Positions 18,530 through 27,643 are shown, counted from the stretch's first letter. The stretch: 64,000 nucleotides of DNA from Occallatibacter riparius (GCF_025264625.1 NZ_CP093313.1:1612001-1676000), one strand, 5' to 3'. Numbers and translations are program-made. Notes: generated from the letters alone by a model not told the origin.

Positions 18530-19890
18530 GAGTCACTGAGATGACTGACAGCCTGAACTCGTTCCTCTTCACCACGCCTGCGATGGCACACGCCTTTTCG
18601 CCCGAAGCGCAATTGCGAGCCATGGCAAGGTTCGAGTGGGCGCTCACATGCGCGCTTGAGAAGGCCGGGCTTGCCGAGACAGGATCCTCGTCCATTCTGG
18701 AATCGCTCCTCGACATCGAATTCGTCAATTTCGAATCTCTGCAGCGCGAAGCCAGAGATGTCGGAAATATTGCGATTCCATTCGTGCGCCAGCTTACCTC
18801 TGCTGTGAAGCAGCGCGACGAGGCCGCATCAAGGGCGATACACCTCGGCGCTACCAGCCAGGATCTTCTTGATACCGCACTGATGCTGCAGATTCGTGTC
18901 GCGGGGTCACTGCTCAATTCTTCCCTGGACCGGCTCGAGATCGCGCTGACGAAGCAAATCAGAGATCATGCGCACACGATCCTGACCGGCAGAACGTGGC
19001 TGCAACCTGGACCACCCACCACATTGGGACTCAAACTAGCTGGAACACTTACCGCGTTGCGTCGCAGTTGCGAGCGCCTGCACGCAGCCCTCCACCAGGC
19101 AACTGTGCTACAGCTCGGGGGCGCAGTTGGCACGCTGTCGGTATTGCGCGAAGCTGGCCAGGAGGTCTCGGCGGAACTTGCGCGAATCCTGAACCTCCGT
19201 GAACCTGAACTTCCCTGGCACACCCAGCGCGATCGCATCGTCGAAATAGTTCAGGTGCTGGCGCTCCTCACAGGCTCACTCGCAAAGTTCGCACGCGATA
19301 TCGCCTTACTGATGCAATCTGAAGTCGGCGAGGCTGGGGAAGCCACTGGGAGCGGACTCGGCGGTTCTTCAACCATGCCGCACAAGCACAACCCAGTCGC
19401 ATGCGCGGCAGTTCTGGCCGCGCATGCAAGAATGCCCGCTCTCGTCTCGACGATGCTCTACGTGATGCCTCAGGAGCACGAGCGCGGAGTGGGCCTGTGG
19501 CAGGCAGAATGGGACACAGTCCCCGAAGCATTCCGCCTCACCGCTGCCGCACTTGAGTACTCCGTCCAGATCGCCGAAACAATGCAGGTCAACACCGCGC
19601 GTATGCAAGCGAACTTCGACGACCTTCTCGGGATCACGATGTCCGAAGCGGTGAGCGCAGCGCTCGCTCCAAAGATCGGCCGGTCCGCCGCACACGCACT
19701 CCTGCGTCGTGCAGCCGATCGCGCACTTCGTGAGAAGCGTCACCTTGGCGATATTCTGAAGGAGACTCCGGACCTGCTTCATCATCTATCGCCAGAGGAC
19801 ATCGACCGCCTGCTCGATCCACGCGCCTACCTCGGCAGTGCTCAGCGCTTCATCGACAACGTCAGTGGAGACCCTGATGCCCGCAGCTAA
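18526..19890 (+). CDS. pcaB: 3-carboxy-cis,cis-muconate cycloisomerase
   Basis: A 454-residue member of the fumarase/aspartase superfamily that lactonises 3-carboxymuconate to 4-carboxymuconolactone. The superfamily signature GSSTMPHKHNPV is present around residues 282-293, and HLGATSQDLLDTAL (about 105-118) carries the conserved substrate-binding segment. The GTG start at 18526 is chosen because of the 4-bp overlap with pcaG; an ATG at 18541 (MTDSLNSF) is an equally plausible start and would shorten the protein by five residues. It overlaps pcaD by 14 bases. Its length agrees with the family (about 450 aa). Confidence 0.93.
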   Translation: MRVTEMTDSLNSFLFTTPAMAHAFSPEAQLRAMARFEWALTCALEKAGLAETGSSSILESLLDIEFVNFESLQREARDVGNIAIPFVRQLTSAVKQRDEAASRAIHLGATSQDLLDTALMLQIRVAGSLLNSSLDRLEIALTKQIRDHAHTILTGRTWLQPGPPTTLGLKLAGTLTALRRSCERLHAALHQATVLQLGGAVGTLSVLREAGQEVSAELARILNLREPELPWHTQRDRIVEIVQVLALLTGSLAKFARDIALLMQSEVGEAGEATGSGLGGSSTMPHKHNPVACAAVLAAHARMPALVSTMLYVMPQEHERGVGLWQAEWDTVPEAFRLTAAALEYSVQIAETMQVNTARMQANFDDLLGITMSEAVSAALAPKIGRSAAHALLRRAADRALREKRHLGDILKETPDLLHHLSPEDIDRLLDPRAYLGSAQRFIDNVSGDPDARS

Positions 19891-20671
19891 AAGGGATCAG
19901 GTGCAGCTGCACTACAAGCTGAGCGGCAGAGCCAGCGGCGATCTCCTGGTCCTGAGCAATTCGATCGGCTCCAGCACGCGCATGTGGGACAAAGTACTCC
20001 CTGCGTTTGAAGAACAATATCGCGTTCTTCGCTATGACACCCGCGGTCACGGCGCAAGCAGCGTCCCTGTCCCTCCTTACACGCTCGATCAGCTCGGGCA
20101 CGACATCCTCTTTCTGCTCGATCAGGTCGGAGCAGCCCGTGCGCACTTCTGCGGCCTCTCTCTTGGCGGAATGGTTGGCCAGTGGCTCGCGATCAACGCT
20201 CCCGAACGACTGGGCCGAATGATCCTCGCCAACACTGCGGCGCGTATCGGCACACAGCAGCTTTGGGAACAAAGAATTGCAACCGTTCGAGAGTCAGGAA
20301 TGGGCCCTCTTGCTGAGGCCACGCTCACACGATGGTTCACTGCGGAGTACCGTGCCCATCATCCCGATGAGATGGCAATCATGCGACAGATGATCGCGTC
20401 CACCGATCCAACTGGATACGCCGCCTGCTGCGGCGTGCTGCGCGACACCGACTTGGGTGATGCGATCGCCGCCTTCAACGAGCCTTGTCTCGTGATCGCT
20501 GGCAAGCATGATCCGGCGACTCCTCCGTGTGATGGACAAGCTCTTGCCGCTGCATTAACTCGTGCAGAATACCTCGAACTCGATGCCTCCCACATGTCTG
20601 CATGGGAGCAGGCCGATGCCTTTGCTCAAGCAACTCTTTCATTTCTCTCCGGAGGCCCGACCCATGGATGA
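19877..20671 (+). CDS. pcaD: 3-oxoadipate enol-lactonase
   Basis: A 264-residue alpha/beta-hydrolase that opens 3-oxoadipate enol-lactone to 3-oxoadipate. The nucleophile elbow is GLSLGG with Ser95; the oxyanion region SNSIGSSTRMW and RGHGASSVP are typical of PcaD, and AGKHDPATPP with the late DASHMSAWEQ supply the acid and histidine region. The frame is open back to 19838, but the ATG at 19877 has GGAG six bases upstream (19867-19870) and matches the usual length, so it is chosen. It is a stand-alone PcaD: the decarboxylase is a separate downstream gene, not a PcaL-type fusion. Confidence 0.93.
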   Translation: MPAAKRDQVQLHYKLSGRASGDLLVLSNSIGSSTRMWDKVLPAFEEQYRVLRYDTRGHGASSVPVPPYTLDQLGHDILFLLDQVGAARAHFCGLSLGGMVGQWLAINAPERLGRMILANTAARIGTQQLWEQRIATVRESGMGPLAEATLTRWFTAEYRAHHPDEMAIMRQMIASTDPTGYAACCGVLRDTDLGDAIAAFNEPCLVIAGKHDPATPPCDGQALAAALTRAEYLELDASHMSAWEQADAFAQATLSFLSGGPTHG

Positions 20672-21053
20672 CCGCGAACGCTACGACTCCGGCATGCAGG
20701 TGCGAAGAGCTGTGCTCGGTCATGAACACGTCGATCGCGCCGAGCAGAACAAAAGCGGTTTTGACGCAGAATTTCAGGACTTGATCACTCGCTATGCCTG
20801 GGGCGAGATATGGACGCGTCCCGGCCTCCCGCGGCATACGCGTAGCCTGTTGACTATCGGATTGATGGTCGCTCTCAACCGCGGCGAAGAGCTCCGCCTC
20901 CATCTCAGGGCTGCCCGGAACAACGGTGTAACCGTAGATGAAATCCGCGAGGTACTTCTCCACTGCGCCATCTATTGCGGAGTCCCAGCGGCGAACGCTG
21001 CATTCCATGCTGCGCGCGAAATCTTCTCGCTCGATCAGGAGGCGCAGCCGTAA
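20664..21053 (+). CDS. pcaC: 4-carboxymuconolactone decarboxylase
   Basis: A 129-residue CMD/AhpD-fold protein that decarboxylates 4-carboxymuconolactone to the enol-lactone used by PcaD. Recognisable segments are YDSGMQVRRAVLGHEHVDR, ITRYAWGEIWTRPGL and LRLHLRAARNNGV, then EIREVLLHCAIYCGVPAANAAF. The frame is open to 20562, but the ATG at 20664 has GGAGG eight bases upstream (20651-20655) and gives the normal length. The gene overlaps pcaD by 8 bases. It stands between pcaD and pobA, so gene order here does not follow reaction order. Confidence 0.94.
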   Translation: MDDRERYDSGMQVRRAVLGHEHVDRAEQNKSGFDAEFQDLITRYAWGEIWTRPGLPRHTRSLLTIGLMVALNRGEELRLHLRAARNNGVTVDEIREVLLHCAIYCGVPAANAAFHAAREIFSLDQEAQP

Positions 21054-21056
21054 CGC

Positions 21057-22241
21057 ATGGCTCGTTCCGAGACACAGGTCGGAATTGTGGGAGCGGGTCC
21101 TGCGGGACTCATGCTCTCTCACCTGCTGCATCTCCACGGCATCAGCTCCATCGTCCTCGAAGCGCGATCTCGTGCCTACTGCGAAGAGCGCGTGCGCGCC
21201 GGGGTGCTGGAACATACGAGCGTTGAACTGCTCCGAAACGCAGGATTGAGCGAACGCCTGAATCGTGAAGGACTGCAACATCACGGCATCGATATCGGCG
21301 TTGACGGCATACGCCACAACATCTCTTTCTTGGAACTCACCGGCAAGTGTGTCACCGTTTACGGTCAGCAGGAAGTCGTCAATGATCTCATAGCCCGCCG
21401 CTTTGCCGACAATGGCGACCTGCGCTTCGAATGCGGAGACGTAACTCTGCACGACATCGAAGGGCCGCAGCCGCTCATCCGCACCAATAAGAACGGCAAC
21501 TTCGACGAGATCCGTTGCGACTACATCGCGGGATGCGACGGCTTCCATGGCATTTCGCGGTTCGCGGTTCCTGCCGGCGCGCTTACCGTCTATGAACGCA
21601 ACTATCCCTTCGCGTGGCTCGGCATTCTGGCAGAAGCCTCCCCTTCGCGCGACGAGTTGCTGTACATGCATCACGACCGTGGCTTCGCCCTTTACAGCAT
21701 GCGTTCCACGCGCATCACGCGCCTCTACCTGCAATGCGCCCCCAACGAAAACATCGACAGCTGGAGCGACGATCGCATCTGGAATGAGCTGCGCATCCGC
21801 CTCGGCTGCACAGACGGATGGCTGCCCGCCGAAGGTCCGATCCTGCAAAAGAGCGTCACCGGCATGCGCAGCTTCGTGGTTGAACCGCTGCAGTACGGCT
21901 GCCTGTTTCTCGCCGGAGATGCAGCCCACATCGTCCCGCCCACCGGCGCCAAAGGTATGAACCTCGCTTTCGCCGATGTTTACTACCTCAGCGAAGCGCT
22001 TGACGCACACTATCGCCAAAATAGTGATGAACAGCTCCGGCAATATTCAAGCAAATGTCTGGCTCGCATCTGGAAGGCGCAGCGTTTCTCCTGGTGGATG
22101 ACCTCGATGCTGCACCGATTTCACGATGAATCCGGATTCGACCACAAGAGGCAGCTCGCCGAGCTGTCTTACGTCACTACATCGCGGGCAGCCGCAACCA
22201 GCCTCGCCGAGAATTACGTCGGCCTTCCGCTGTACACATAA
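21057..22241 (+). CDS. pobA: 4-hydroxybenzoate 3-monooxygenase
   Basis: A 394-residue class A flavoprotein monooxygenase that converts 4-hydroxybenzoate to protocatechuate with NAD(P)H and O2. Visible motifs are the FAD dinucleotide fold GIVGAGPAGLM (residues 8-18), the ARSRAYCEERVRAGVLEH segment diagnostic of PobA, the DG motif CDGFHGISR, and the GD motif FLAGDAAHIVPPTGAKGMN. The length equals the Pseudomonas enzyme (394 aa). It follows pcaC after 3 bases. Its presence in the same operon as the hydratase/lyase and aldehyde dehydrogenase links p-coumarate degradation directly to protocatechuate. Confidence 0.95.
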   Translation: MARSETQVGIVGAGPAGLMLSHLLHLHGISSIVLEARSRAYCEERVRAGVLEHTSVELLRNAGLSERLNREGLQHHGIDIGVDGIRHNISFLELTGKCVTVYGQQEVVNDLIARRFADNGDLRFECGDVTLHDIEGPQPLIRTNKNGNFDEIRCDYIAGCDGFHGISRFAVPAGALTVYERNYPFAWLGILAEASPSRDELLYMHHDRGFALYSMRSTRITRLYLQCAPNENIDSWSDDRIWNELRIRLGCTDGWLPAEGPILQKSVTGMRSFVVEPLQYGCLFLAGDAAHIVPPTGAKGMNLAFADVYYLSEALDAHYRQNSDEQLRQYSSKCLARIWKAQRFSWWMTSMLHRFHDESGFDHKRQLAELSYVTTSRAAATSLAENYVGLPLYT

Positions 22242-22271
22242 TCGAATGCACCGCAAATCCGAGAGGAACTA

Positions 22272-23102
22272 ATGTCGCAATACGAAGGAAAGTGGACCAC
22301 CGTCCGGATCGAAATCGAAGAGAGCATCGCATTCGTCATCTTCAACCGGCCCGAGAAGCGTAACGCGATGAGCCCCACTCTCAACCGCGAAATGCGCGAC
22401 GTGCTCGAGGCTCTCGAAATCGATGAGCAAGTTAAGGTGCTCGTCCTTACCGGCGCAGGCGAATCGTGGACCGCGGGTATGGACCTCAAAGAATATTTCC
22501 GCGAGGTAGACCAATCGCCTGAAATCGTCCAGGAGAAGATCCGTCGCGACGCTTCCACCTGGCAATGGAAGCTTCTGCGTATGTACGCAAAGCCGACGAT
22601 TGCCATGGTCAACGGCTGGTGCTTCGGAGGCGGCTTTTCGCCGCTGGTCGCGTGCGATCTGGCCATCGCATCAGAGACCGCAGTATTCGGCCTCTCGGAA
22701 ATCAATTGGGGCATCCCCCCCGGCAATCTCGTGAGCAAGGCGCTCGCCGATACCGTGGGCCACCGCAAGGCACTCGAGTACATCATGACCGGCGAAACCT
22801 TCACCGGGTTGCAAGCCGCCGAGATGGGCCTCGTCAACCGTGCCGTGCCGCTAGATAAGCTGCGCGAAGAGACCATCGCCCTCGCGCACAAGCTCGCAGC
22901 CAAGAACCCCGTAGTTCTCCGTGCCGCCAAGCACGGCTTCAAACGCTGCCGTGAACTCACCTGGGAGCAAAGCGAGGACTATCTCTACGCCAAGCTCGAT
23001 CAGGCAACGCTTCGCGATCCCGAGCACGGCCGCGAGAAGGGCCTCAAGCAATTTCTCGATGAGAAGAGCATCAAGCCGGGACTCGAAAGCTATCGCCGAT
23101 GA
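22272..23102 (+). CDS. ech: p-Hydroxycinnamoyl-CoA (feruloyl-CoA) hydratase/lyase
   Basis: A 276-residue crotonase-fold enzyme that hydrates p-coumaroyl- or feruloyl-CoA and cleaves it to 4-hydroxybenzaldehyde or vanillin plus acetyl-CoA. The residues known as important in the Pseudomonas fluorescens enzyme fall at the same numbers here: Ser123 in GGGFSPLVACD, Glu143 in FGLSEINWGIPPG, and Tyr239 in EDYLYAKLD. The GAGESWTAGMDLKEYF segment forms the acyl-CoA oxyanion region. The gene starts 30 bases after pobA and overlaps the CoA ligase by ATGA. The extended near-identity of these motifs makes a general fatty enoyl-CoA hydratase unlikely. Confidence 0.94.
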   Translation: MSQYEGKWTTVRIEIEESIAFVIFNRPEKRNAMSPTLNREMRDVLEALEIDEQVKVLVLTGAGESWTAGMDLKEYFREVDQSPEIVQEKIRRDASTWQWKLLRMYAKPTIAMVNGWCFGGGFSPLVACDLAIASETAVFGLSEINWGIPPGNLVSKALADTVGHRKALEYIMTGETFTGLQAAEMGLVNRAVPLDKLREETIALAHKLAAKNPVVLRAAKHGFKRCRELTWEQSEDYLYAKLDQATLRDPEHGREKGLKQFLDEKSIKPGLESYRR

Positions 23103-25282
23103 AAACCGACCTCATGGATGCGGAGACAAACCCCCTCACTGAACGCCGCAATCTCGATCGCCTGCTGCGGCCGCGGTCCGTCGCGCTCGTAGGCATCTCT
23201 GCCACTGCGGGGTCTCTCGGAGAGTGTGTTCTCACCAATCTGGAAAGTTCCGGTTATACCGGCGACATCTGCATCGTGAATCCCAAACGTCCGGTGATTC
23301 ACGGCCGCCAGAGCATAGCATCCATCGATGAGTTGCCCGATGGTATCGACTGCGCGGTATTGGCCGTGCCCGGGACAGCCGCTCTTCCCTCCGTCCGCGC
23401 CTGCGCCGCCAAGCGGTTCGGAAGCGTGATCGTCTTCTCTGCCGGCTTTGGCGAAGCGGGTGACGACGGCCGTGCTGCACAGGAAGAACTCGCGCGCATC
23501 GCACGCGACCACAACATGATTATCGAGGGCCCGAACTGCCTTGGGATGGTCAACTATCTCGACGGCATCCCGCTCACCTTCGTAATGACGCCTCCGCAGC
23601 CATCGCCTGAAATAGCCGGCGCAGCAATTCTCTCGCAAAGCGGCGCGCTTGCTGCGGTCATCGCTGTCAACATGCGGCATCACCGGATCCCTCTCACATA
23701 CTCCGTATCCACCGGCAATGAAGCCGCCAATGGAGTCGAAGACTTCCTGGAGCACCTCATCGGCGACGAGCGCACGCGCGTGTTTGCCCTTATAGTCGAG
23801 CAGTTCAGGCAGCCACAACGCTTCCTCGCACTCGCACGCCGCGCGCGTCGGTCCGGGCAGCTTATCGCCCTCCTCCATCCAGGACACAGCAAAGAGGCGC
23901 GTGCATCCGCAGCCACGCACACCGGCGCCATCGCCGGTGACTACCAGGTGATGCACACGCTCGTCACGCGCGCCGGCGTCATTCACGTCGAGAGCATGGA
24001 AGAGCTCGTAGACGTAACTCAGATCTTGGTCCGATGCCGTGAACTCCCCGCTGGCGGCACTGCTGTCTTCACCGAATCCGGCGCATTCAAAGCACTCACG
24101 CTCGACCTCTGCAATCGGATCGGCTTACACCTTCCCGCTCTTTCGCCGCGCGCTGAACAGGCGCTACGGCAAGCCCTGCCGCCGTTCATTCCTCCGTCGA
24201 ACCCTCTGGACCTTACGGCACAAGGCCTCGTCGATCCCGACCTCTACCGTCGCACACTGCCTCCCGTACTGGATGACGATGGCTTCGGCAGTGTGATGCT
24301 GGGCATCATCCTCACTGATGCCGGAACCACCCGCCTCAAGCTTCCACCCATCGTCGATGCGCTCACTACGTTGAGGCCGGATAAGCCCGTAATCTTCGCG
24401 GCACTCGATGAGGGTGCGCCCTTCGACTTCCCTGAACTAGAACAATTGCGAGCTCTCGGCGTTCCGTGTTTCCCTTCGCCAGAGCGCGCTCTGCGCGCGA
24501 TTGGCCGAATCTCAGCACGCAGAATCAGCATCGAGCAGAACCACGCTGAGGCCCTCGCGAACGCCCCAATTCACGCTGATCACGCTGGCGTTCTGTCCGA
24601 GTTCGAAAGCAAAAGGCTCCTCTCGCAACTCGGCATCCCTGTTCCCGCTGGCGATCTCGCGCGCACAGTTGATGACGCGCTTAGCATCGCCGCTGACACC
24701 GGCTATCCCATCGCTCTCAAGGCGCAATCACCCCACCTGCCGCACAAAAGCGACGCAGGCGGAGTGCTGCTCAACATTAATTCCGACGACGCTCTGCGTA
24801 CAGCCTGGGACAAGCTGCACAACAACGTGCGAAGCGCAAATCCCGGCTTGGAGCTCGACGGCATACTCGTGGAACACATGGGCGACCAAGGCGTGGAACT
24901 CATCGTCGGCGCCCGCAATGATCCGCAGTGGGGACCGGTCCTGCTCGTCGGCTTCGGCGGAGTGCTCGCGGAAGCCGTGGACGATGTACGCCTACTCGCC
25001 CCCGATCTCTCCGTTGAGGAGATCGAATGCGAATTGCACAGGCTGCGTTGTAGCGCACTGCTTCGAGGCTTCCGCGGCGCGCCCGCGCTCGACGTCTCCG
25101 CGCTAGCAAACATCATTGCCACTCTCGGCCGATGGATGCGTTCCGAACCGCGCCTGCTCGAGATCGACATCAATCCAGTCGTTGTATACGCGCAAGGCAA
25201 AGGCGCTTCGGCCCTCGATGCGCTGATATCGCTTGCACCCGAGTCCGATTCAAGAATGGGAAAGGAAGGTCAAGCCCAGTGA
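23099..25282 (+). CDS. ferA: Acyl-CoA synthetase (NDP-forming), probable FerA-like hydroxycinnamate CoA ligase
   Basis: A 727-residue protein of the ADP-forming acetyl-CoA synthetase family rather than the AMP-forming Fcs type. The N-terminal CoA-binding Rossmann domain begins LLRPRSVALVGIS and has EGPNCLGMVN. The succinyl-CoA-ligase-like domain contains ATHTGAIAGDY, whose histidine corresponds to the phosphohistidine region. The C-terminal ATP-grasp part includes LSEFESKRLLSQLGIPVP, GYPIALKAQSPHLPHKSDAGGV and GVELIVGARNDPQWGPVLLVGFGG. It overlaps the hydratase/lyase and the aldehyde dehydrogenase by 4 bases each, so hydroxycinnamate activation is the natural role; Sphingobium FerA is a family precedent. 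Substrate range is inferred. Confidence 0.85.
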   Translation: MKTDLMDAETNPLTERRNLDRLLRPRSVALVGISATAGSLGECVLTNLESSGYTGDICIVNPKRPVIHGRQSIASIDELPDGIDCAVLAVPGTAALPSVRACAAKRFGSVIVFSAGFGEAGDDGRAAQEELARIARDHNMIIEGPNCLGMVNYLDGIPLTFVMTPPQPSPEIAGAAILSQSGALAAVIAVNMRHHRIPLTYSVSTGNEAANGVEDFLEHLIGDERTRVFALIVEQFRQPQRFLALARRARRSGQLIALLHPGHSKEARASAATHTGAIAGDYQVMHTLVTRAGVIHVESMEELVDVTQILVRCRELPAGGTAVFTESGAFKALTLDLCNRIGLHLPALSPRAEQALRQALPPFIPPSNPLDLTAQGLVDPDLYRRTLPPVLDDDGFGSVMLGIILTDAGTTRLKLPPIVDALTTLRPDKPVIFAALDEGAPFDFPELEQLRALGVPCFPSPERALRAIGRISARRISIEQNHAEALANAPIHADHAGVLSEFESKRLLSQLGIPVPAGDLARTVDDALSIAADTGYPIALKAQSPHLPHKSDAGGVLLNINSDDALRTAWDKLHNNVRSANPGLELDGILVEHMGDQGVELIVGARNDPQWGPVLLVGFGGVLAEAVDDVRLLAPDLSVEEIECELHRLRCSALLRGFRGAPALDVSALANIIATLGRWMRSEPRLLEIDINPVVVYAQGKGASALDALISLAPESDSRMGKEGQAQ

Positions 25283-26730
25283 ACGAAGTCGCTCTGCTCA
25301 TCAATGGAAAATCTACGTCTGCCAAGGACGGCCGCTCGTTCGATCGCATCGATCCCGTCAAGGGCACTCCCGCATCAAGCGCCGCAGCCGCTGGCATTGC
25401 CGATGTTCACGCGGCTGCAGAAGCCGCAGCCGCCGCCTTCTCGACCTGGTCCGCAACGGGCCCGGGACAGCGCCGCGAGCTCCTCCTCAAATCGGCCGAA
25501 GCACTATTGGCCCATCAGAGTGACTTCATCGATGCCATGATTCGCGAGACCGGCGCCACCGCAGCCTGGGCTGGATTCAACGTTGCGTTTGCCGCATCGA
25601 TTCTCCGTGAAGCCGCCTCCATCACGACCCAAATCGCAGGCGAAGTCATCCCCAGCGACGTGCCCGGCAACGTGGCCATGGCTATCCGTCAGCCCATCGG
25701 TGTGTGCGCCGCCATCGCGCCCTGGAATGCCCCTGTCATCCTCGGAGTTCGGGCGATCGCAACGCCGCTGGCCTGCGGCAACACCGTCGTCTTCAAAGCT
25801 TCAGAGGCGTGCCCCGCGGTTCATCGCCTCATTGGAAGCGCGTTGCACGAGGCCGGCATTCCCGATGGCGTGCTCAACATAATCACCAACGCACCTGAAG
25901 ATGCAGCCGACATCGTCGGTGCCCTCATCGATCACCCCGCCGTCCGCCACATCAACTTCACAGGATCCACGCGCGTCGGTCGCGTCATCGCCGAGCGCGC
26001 CGCGCGCCATCTCAAGCCCGTGCTGCTCGAACTCGGCGGCAAGGCCCCGCTCATCGTGCTCGACGATGCAGACCTCGACGCAGCTGTCGACGCCTCGATC
26101 TTCGGCGCCTTCATGAACCAGGGACAGATCTGCATGTCCACTGAGCGCATCGTCGTCGATCAGAGGATTGCCGACGATTTCGTTGAACGCCTCGCGCGGA
26201 GAGCGGCAAAGCTGCCCCTGCAGGATCCATCTCTCGGTCCCACGGTCCTCGGCTCCATGGTCGACGCCAAATCCGCCGCGCGCGTCGCCACCTTAATAGA
26301 AGATGCCGTTCAGAAAGGCGCACGCATCGCCGCCGGGGGCGCCGCCAACGGCACGCTCATGCCCGCCACCGTCATCGACGGCATCACCTCCTCGATGCGC
26401 ATCTACGCCGAAGAATCGTTCGGCCCCGTGGTCACCATCGTTCGCGTCAGCGGAGAAGACGAGGCCCTTCGCATCGCGAACGACACCGAGTACGGCCTCT
26501 CTGCCGCCATCTTCAGCCGCGACATCGCGCGTGCCTGGAATCTCGCCCGCCAGGTCCAGACCGGCATCTGCCACATCAACGGCCCCACCGTGCACGACGA
26601 ACCGCAGATGCCCTTCGGCGGAGTCAGGGCCTCCGGCTACGGCCGCTTCGGCGGCAAGCGCGGCATCGATGAATTCACCACGCTTCGCTGGATCACGATG
26701 CAAACCGCCCCGCGCCATTACCCCTTCTAG
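25279..26730 (+). CDS. vdh: Vanillin/4-hydroxybenzaldehyde dehydrogenase
   Basis: A 483-residue NAD(P)-dependent aldehyde dehydrogenase that would oxidise the aldehyde released by the hydratase/lyase to 4-hydroxybenzoate or vanillate. Catalytic Cys285 lies in NQGQICMSTER, Glu251 in LLELGGKAP, and Asn150 in APWNAP; the cofactor-pocket FTGSTRVGR is present. The frame is open back to 25132, but the GTG at 25279 has a GGAAGG ribosome site at 25264-25269, overlaps the ligase stop by GTGA and gives the normal family length. It is the last gene of the operon; a hairpin repeat begins about 40 bases after its stop. Confidence 0.92.
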   Translation: MNEVALLINGKSTSAKDGRSFDRIDPVKGTPASSAAAAGIADVHAAAEAAAAAFSTWSATGPGQRRELLLKSAEALLAHQSDFIDAMIRETGATAAWAGFNVAFAASILREAASITTQIAGEVIPSDVPGNVAMAIRQPIGVCAAIAPWNAPVILGVRAIATPLACGNTVVFKASEACPAVHRLIGSALHEAGIPDGVLNIITNAPEDAADIVGALIDHPAVRHINFTGSTRVGRVIAERAARHLKPVLLELGGKAPLIVLDDADLDAAVDASIFGAFMNQGQICMSTERIVVDQRIADDFVERLARRAAKLPLQDPSLGPTVLGSMVDAKSAARVATLIEDAVQKGARIAAGGAANGTLMPATVIDGITSSMRIYAEESFGPVVTIVRVSGEDEALRIANDTEYGLSAAIFSRDIARAWNLARQVQTGICHINGPTVHDEPQMPFGGVRASGYGRFGGKRGIDEFTTLRWITMQTAPRHYPF

Positions 26731-26765
26731 CCCTCCGTAGCCGCCGACCGTTCCAGCTCAAACGA

Positions 26766-26820
26766 GGGTGTCCCAGGTCCCCGTTTCTGGGACCTGGGAA
26801 AGCACGAACCCAGACCCCAC
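26766..26820. repeat. Hairpin repeat family 1, copy A (after the aromatic operon)
   Basis: The arms TCCCAGGTCCC (26771-26781) and GGGACCTGGGA (26789-26799) pair over 11 bp with a 7-base loop, flanked by GGGTG on the left and AAGCACGAACCCAG on the right. The flanks recur in five other copies in the window while the inner stem differs. Its position 36-40 bases after the last operon gene would allow it to act in transcript termination or 3'-end protection. Confidence 0.75.
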
Positions 26821-26999
26821 CCTCCGTCTTCCTTTCCTGTCGAGTCCGCGCGTGTCTGCCCTTCCCCTCTGTGTCAGCACTGACACGCCTCAGCCCGCAC
26901 CCACCCGTACATAAGTCCTTTCTTTCCAGCCAATCTACGCTGGCACACCCATTGCATTCCCTGATGACGCAGGCAGTTGAGCAACAGCGGAGGGAAGCA

Positions 27000-27632
27000 A
27001 TGAAGCTTACGAGGTTGGCAGCGGCAGCAGTTCTGGTGATGGGAATGGCGGCAGCGGCAGCGCAGGACGCAACCAAGCGTGTGATCGTGGTCAGCCTCGA
27101 AGATCGCAAGCTGGCTCTGGTAGAAGACGGCAAGGTCACCAAGGTCTACCCCGTCGCGGTCGGCAAGCCCTCCACTCCCAGCCCGGTAGGCACCTTCACC
27201 ATCGAGCGCCGCGTTGCCAATCCCGTTTACCAGCACGACGGCAAGACGGTTCAGCCCGGCCCGGGCAATCCGGTCGGCACGCGGTGGATGGGGCTCAGCG
27301 TTCGCGGCTACGGCATCCATGGAACCAACGCTCCCAAGTCCATCGGCAAGGCCGCCTCTCACGGATGCATCCGCATGGCGAAGGCCAACCTCGAAGAGCT
27401 CTTCGCTCTCGTCCAGGTGGGCGACACGGTTGAGCTGATCGGCGAACGCAACGACGAGACCGCGCAGCTCTTCGGTACCGATGAAGGTCCCTCACCTGCC
27501 CAGCAGCCCGTCCTGACTGCCCAAGCTCCGGTGGCTGCTCCCGCTATCGCTGCAACCACCGCGCCGGCCAGCGCTGACACCACGGTTCAGATCGCCAAGG
27601 CTATGACGGCCACGGCCGGCGGAACCCGGTAA
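27000..27632 (+). CDS. L,D-transpeptidase (YkuD domain), exported
   Basis: A 210-residue periplasmic enzyme of the YkuD family, which cross-links peptidoglycan or attaches proteins to it. A signal peptide (MKLTRLAAAAVLVMGMAAAAA) is followed by the catalytic domain at about 28-150, with His107 in GYGIHGTN and the SHGCIR motif carrying His121 and the nucleophile Cys123. An Ala/Pro/Thr-rich tail of some 60 residues follows. The frame is open back to 26871, but the ATG at 27000 has an AGGGA ribosome site and starts the signal peptide. A microprotein gene follows after 11 bases and then the SPFH gene, suggesting one envelope-related transcription unit. Confidence 0.9.
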   Translation: MKLTRLAAAAVLVMGMAAAAAQDATKRVIVVSLEDRKLALVEDGKVTKVYPVAVGKPSTPSPVGTFTIERRVANPVYQHDGKTVQPGPGNPVGTRWMGLSVRGYGIHGTNAPKSIGKAASHGCIRMAKANLEELFALVQVGDTVELIGERNDETAQLFGTDEGPSPAQQPVLTAQAPVAAPAIAATTAPASADTTVQIAKAMTATAGGTR

Positions 27633-27643
27633 CGGAGGTCGCC

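Noticed and set aside
20475..22043. A 522-codon frame on the minus strand opposite pcaD, pcaC and pobA
   Set aside because: It runs antisense through three enzymes with intact catalytic motifs and shows no family resemblance of its own.
25132..25278. N-terminal extension of the aldehyde dehydrogenase
   Set aside because: It overlaps the CoA ligase, is Arg/Cys-rich and unlike any dehydrogenase start; the GTG at 25279 has a ribosome site and the 4-bp overlap.
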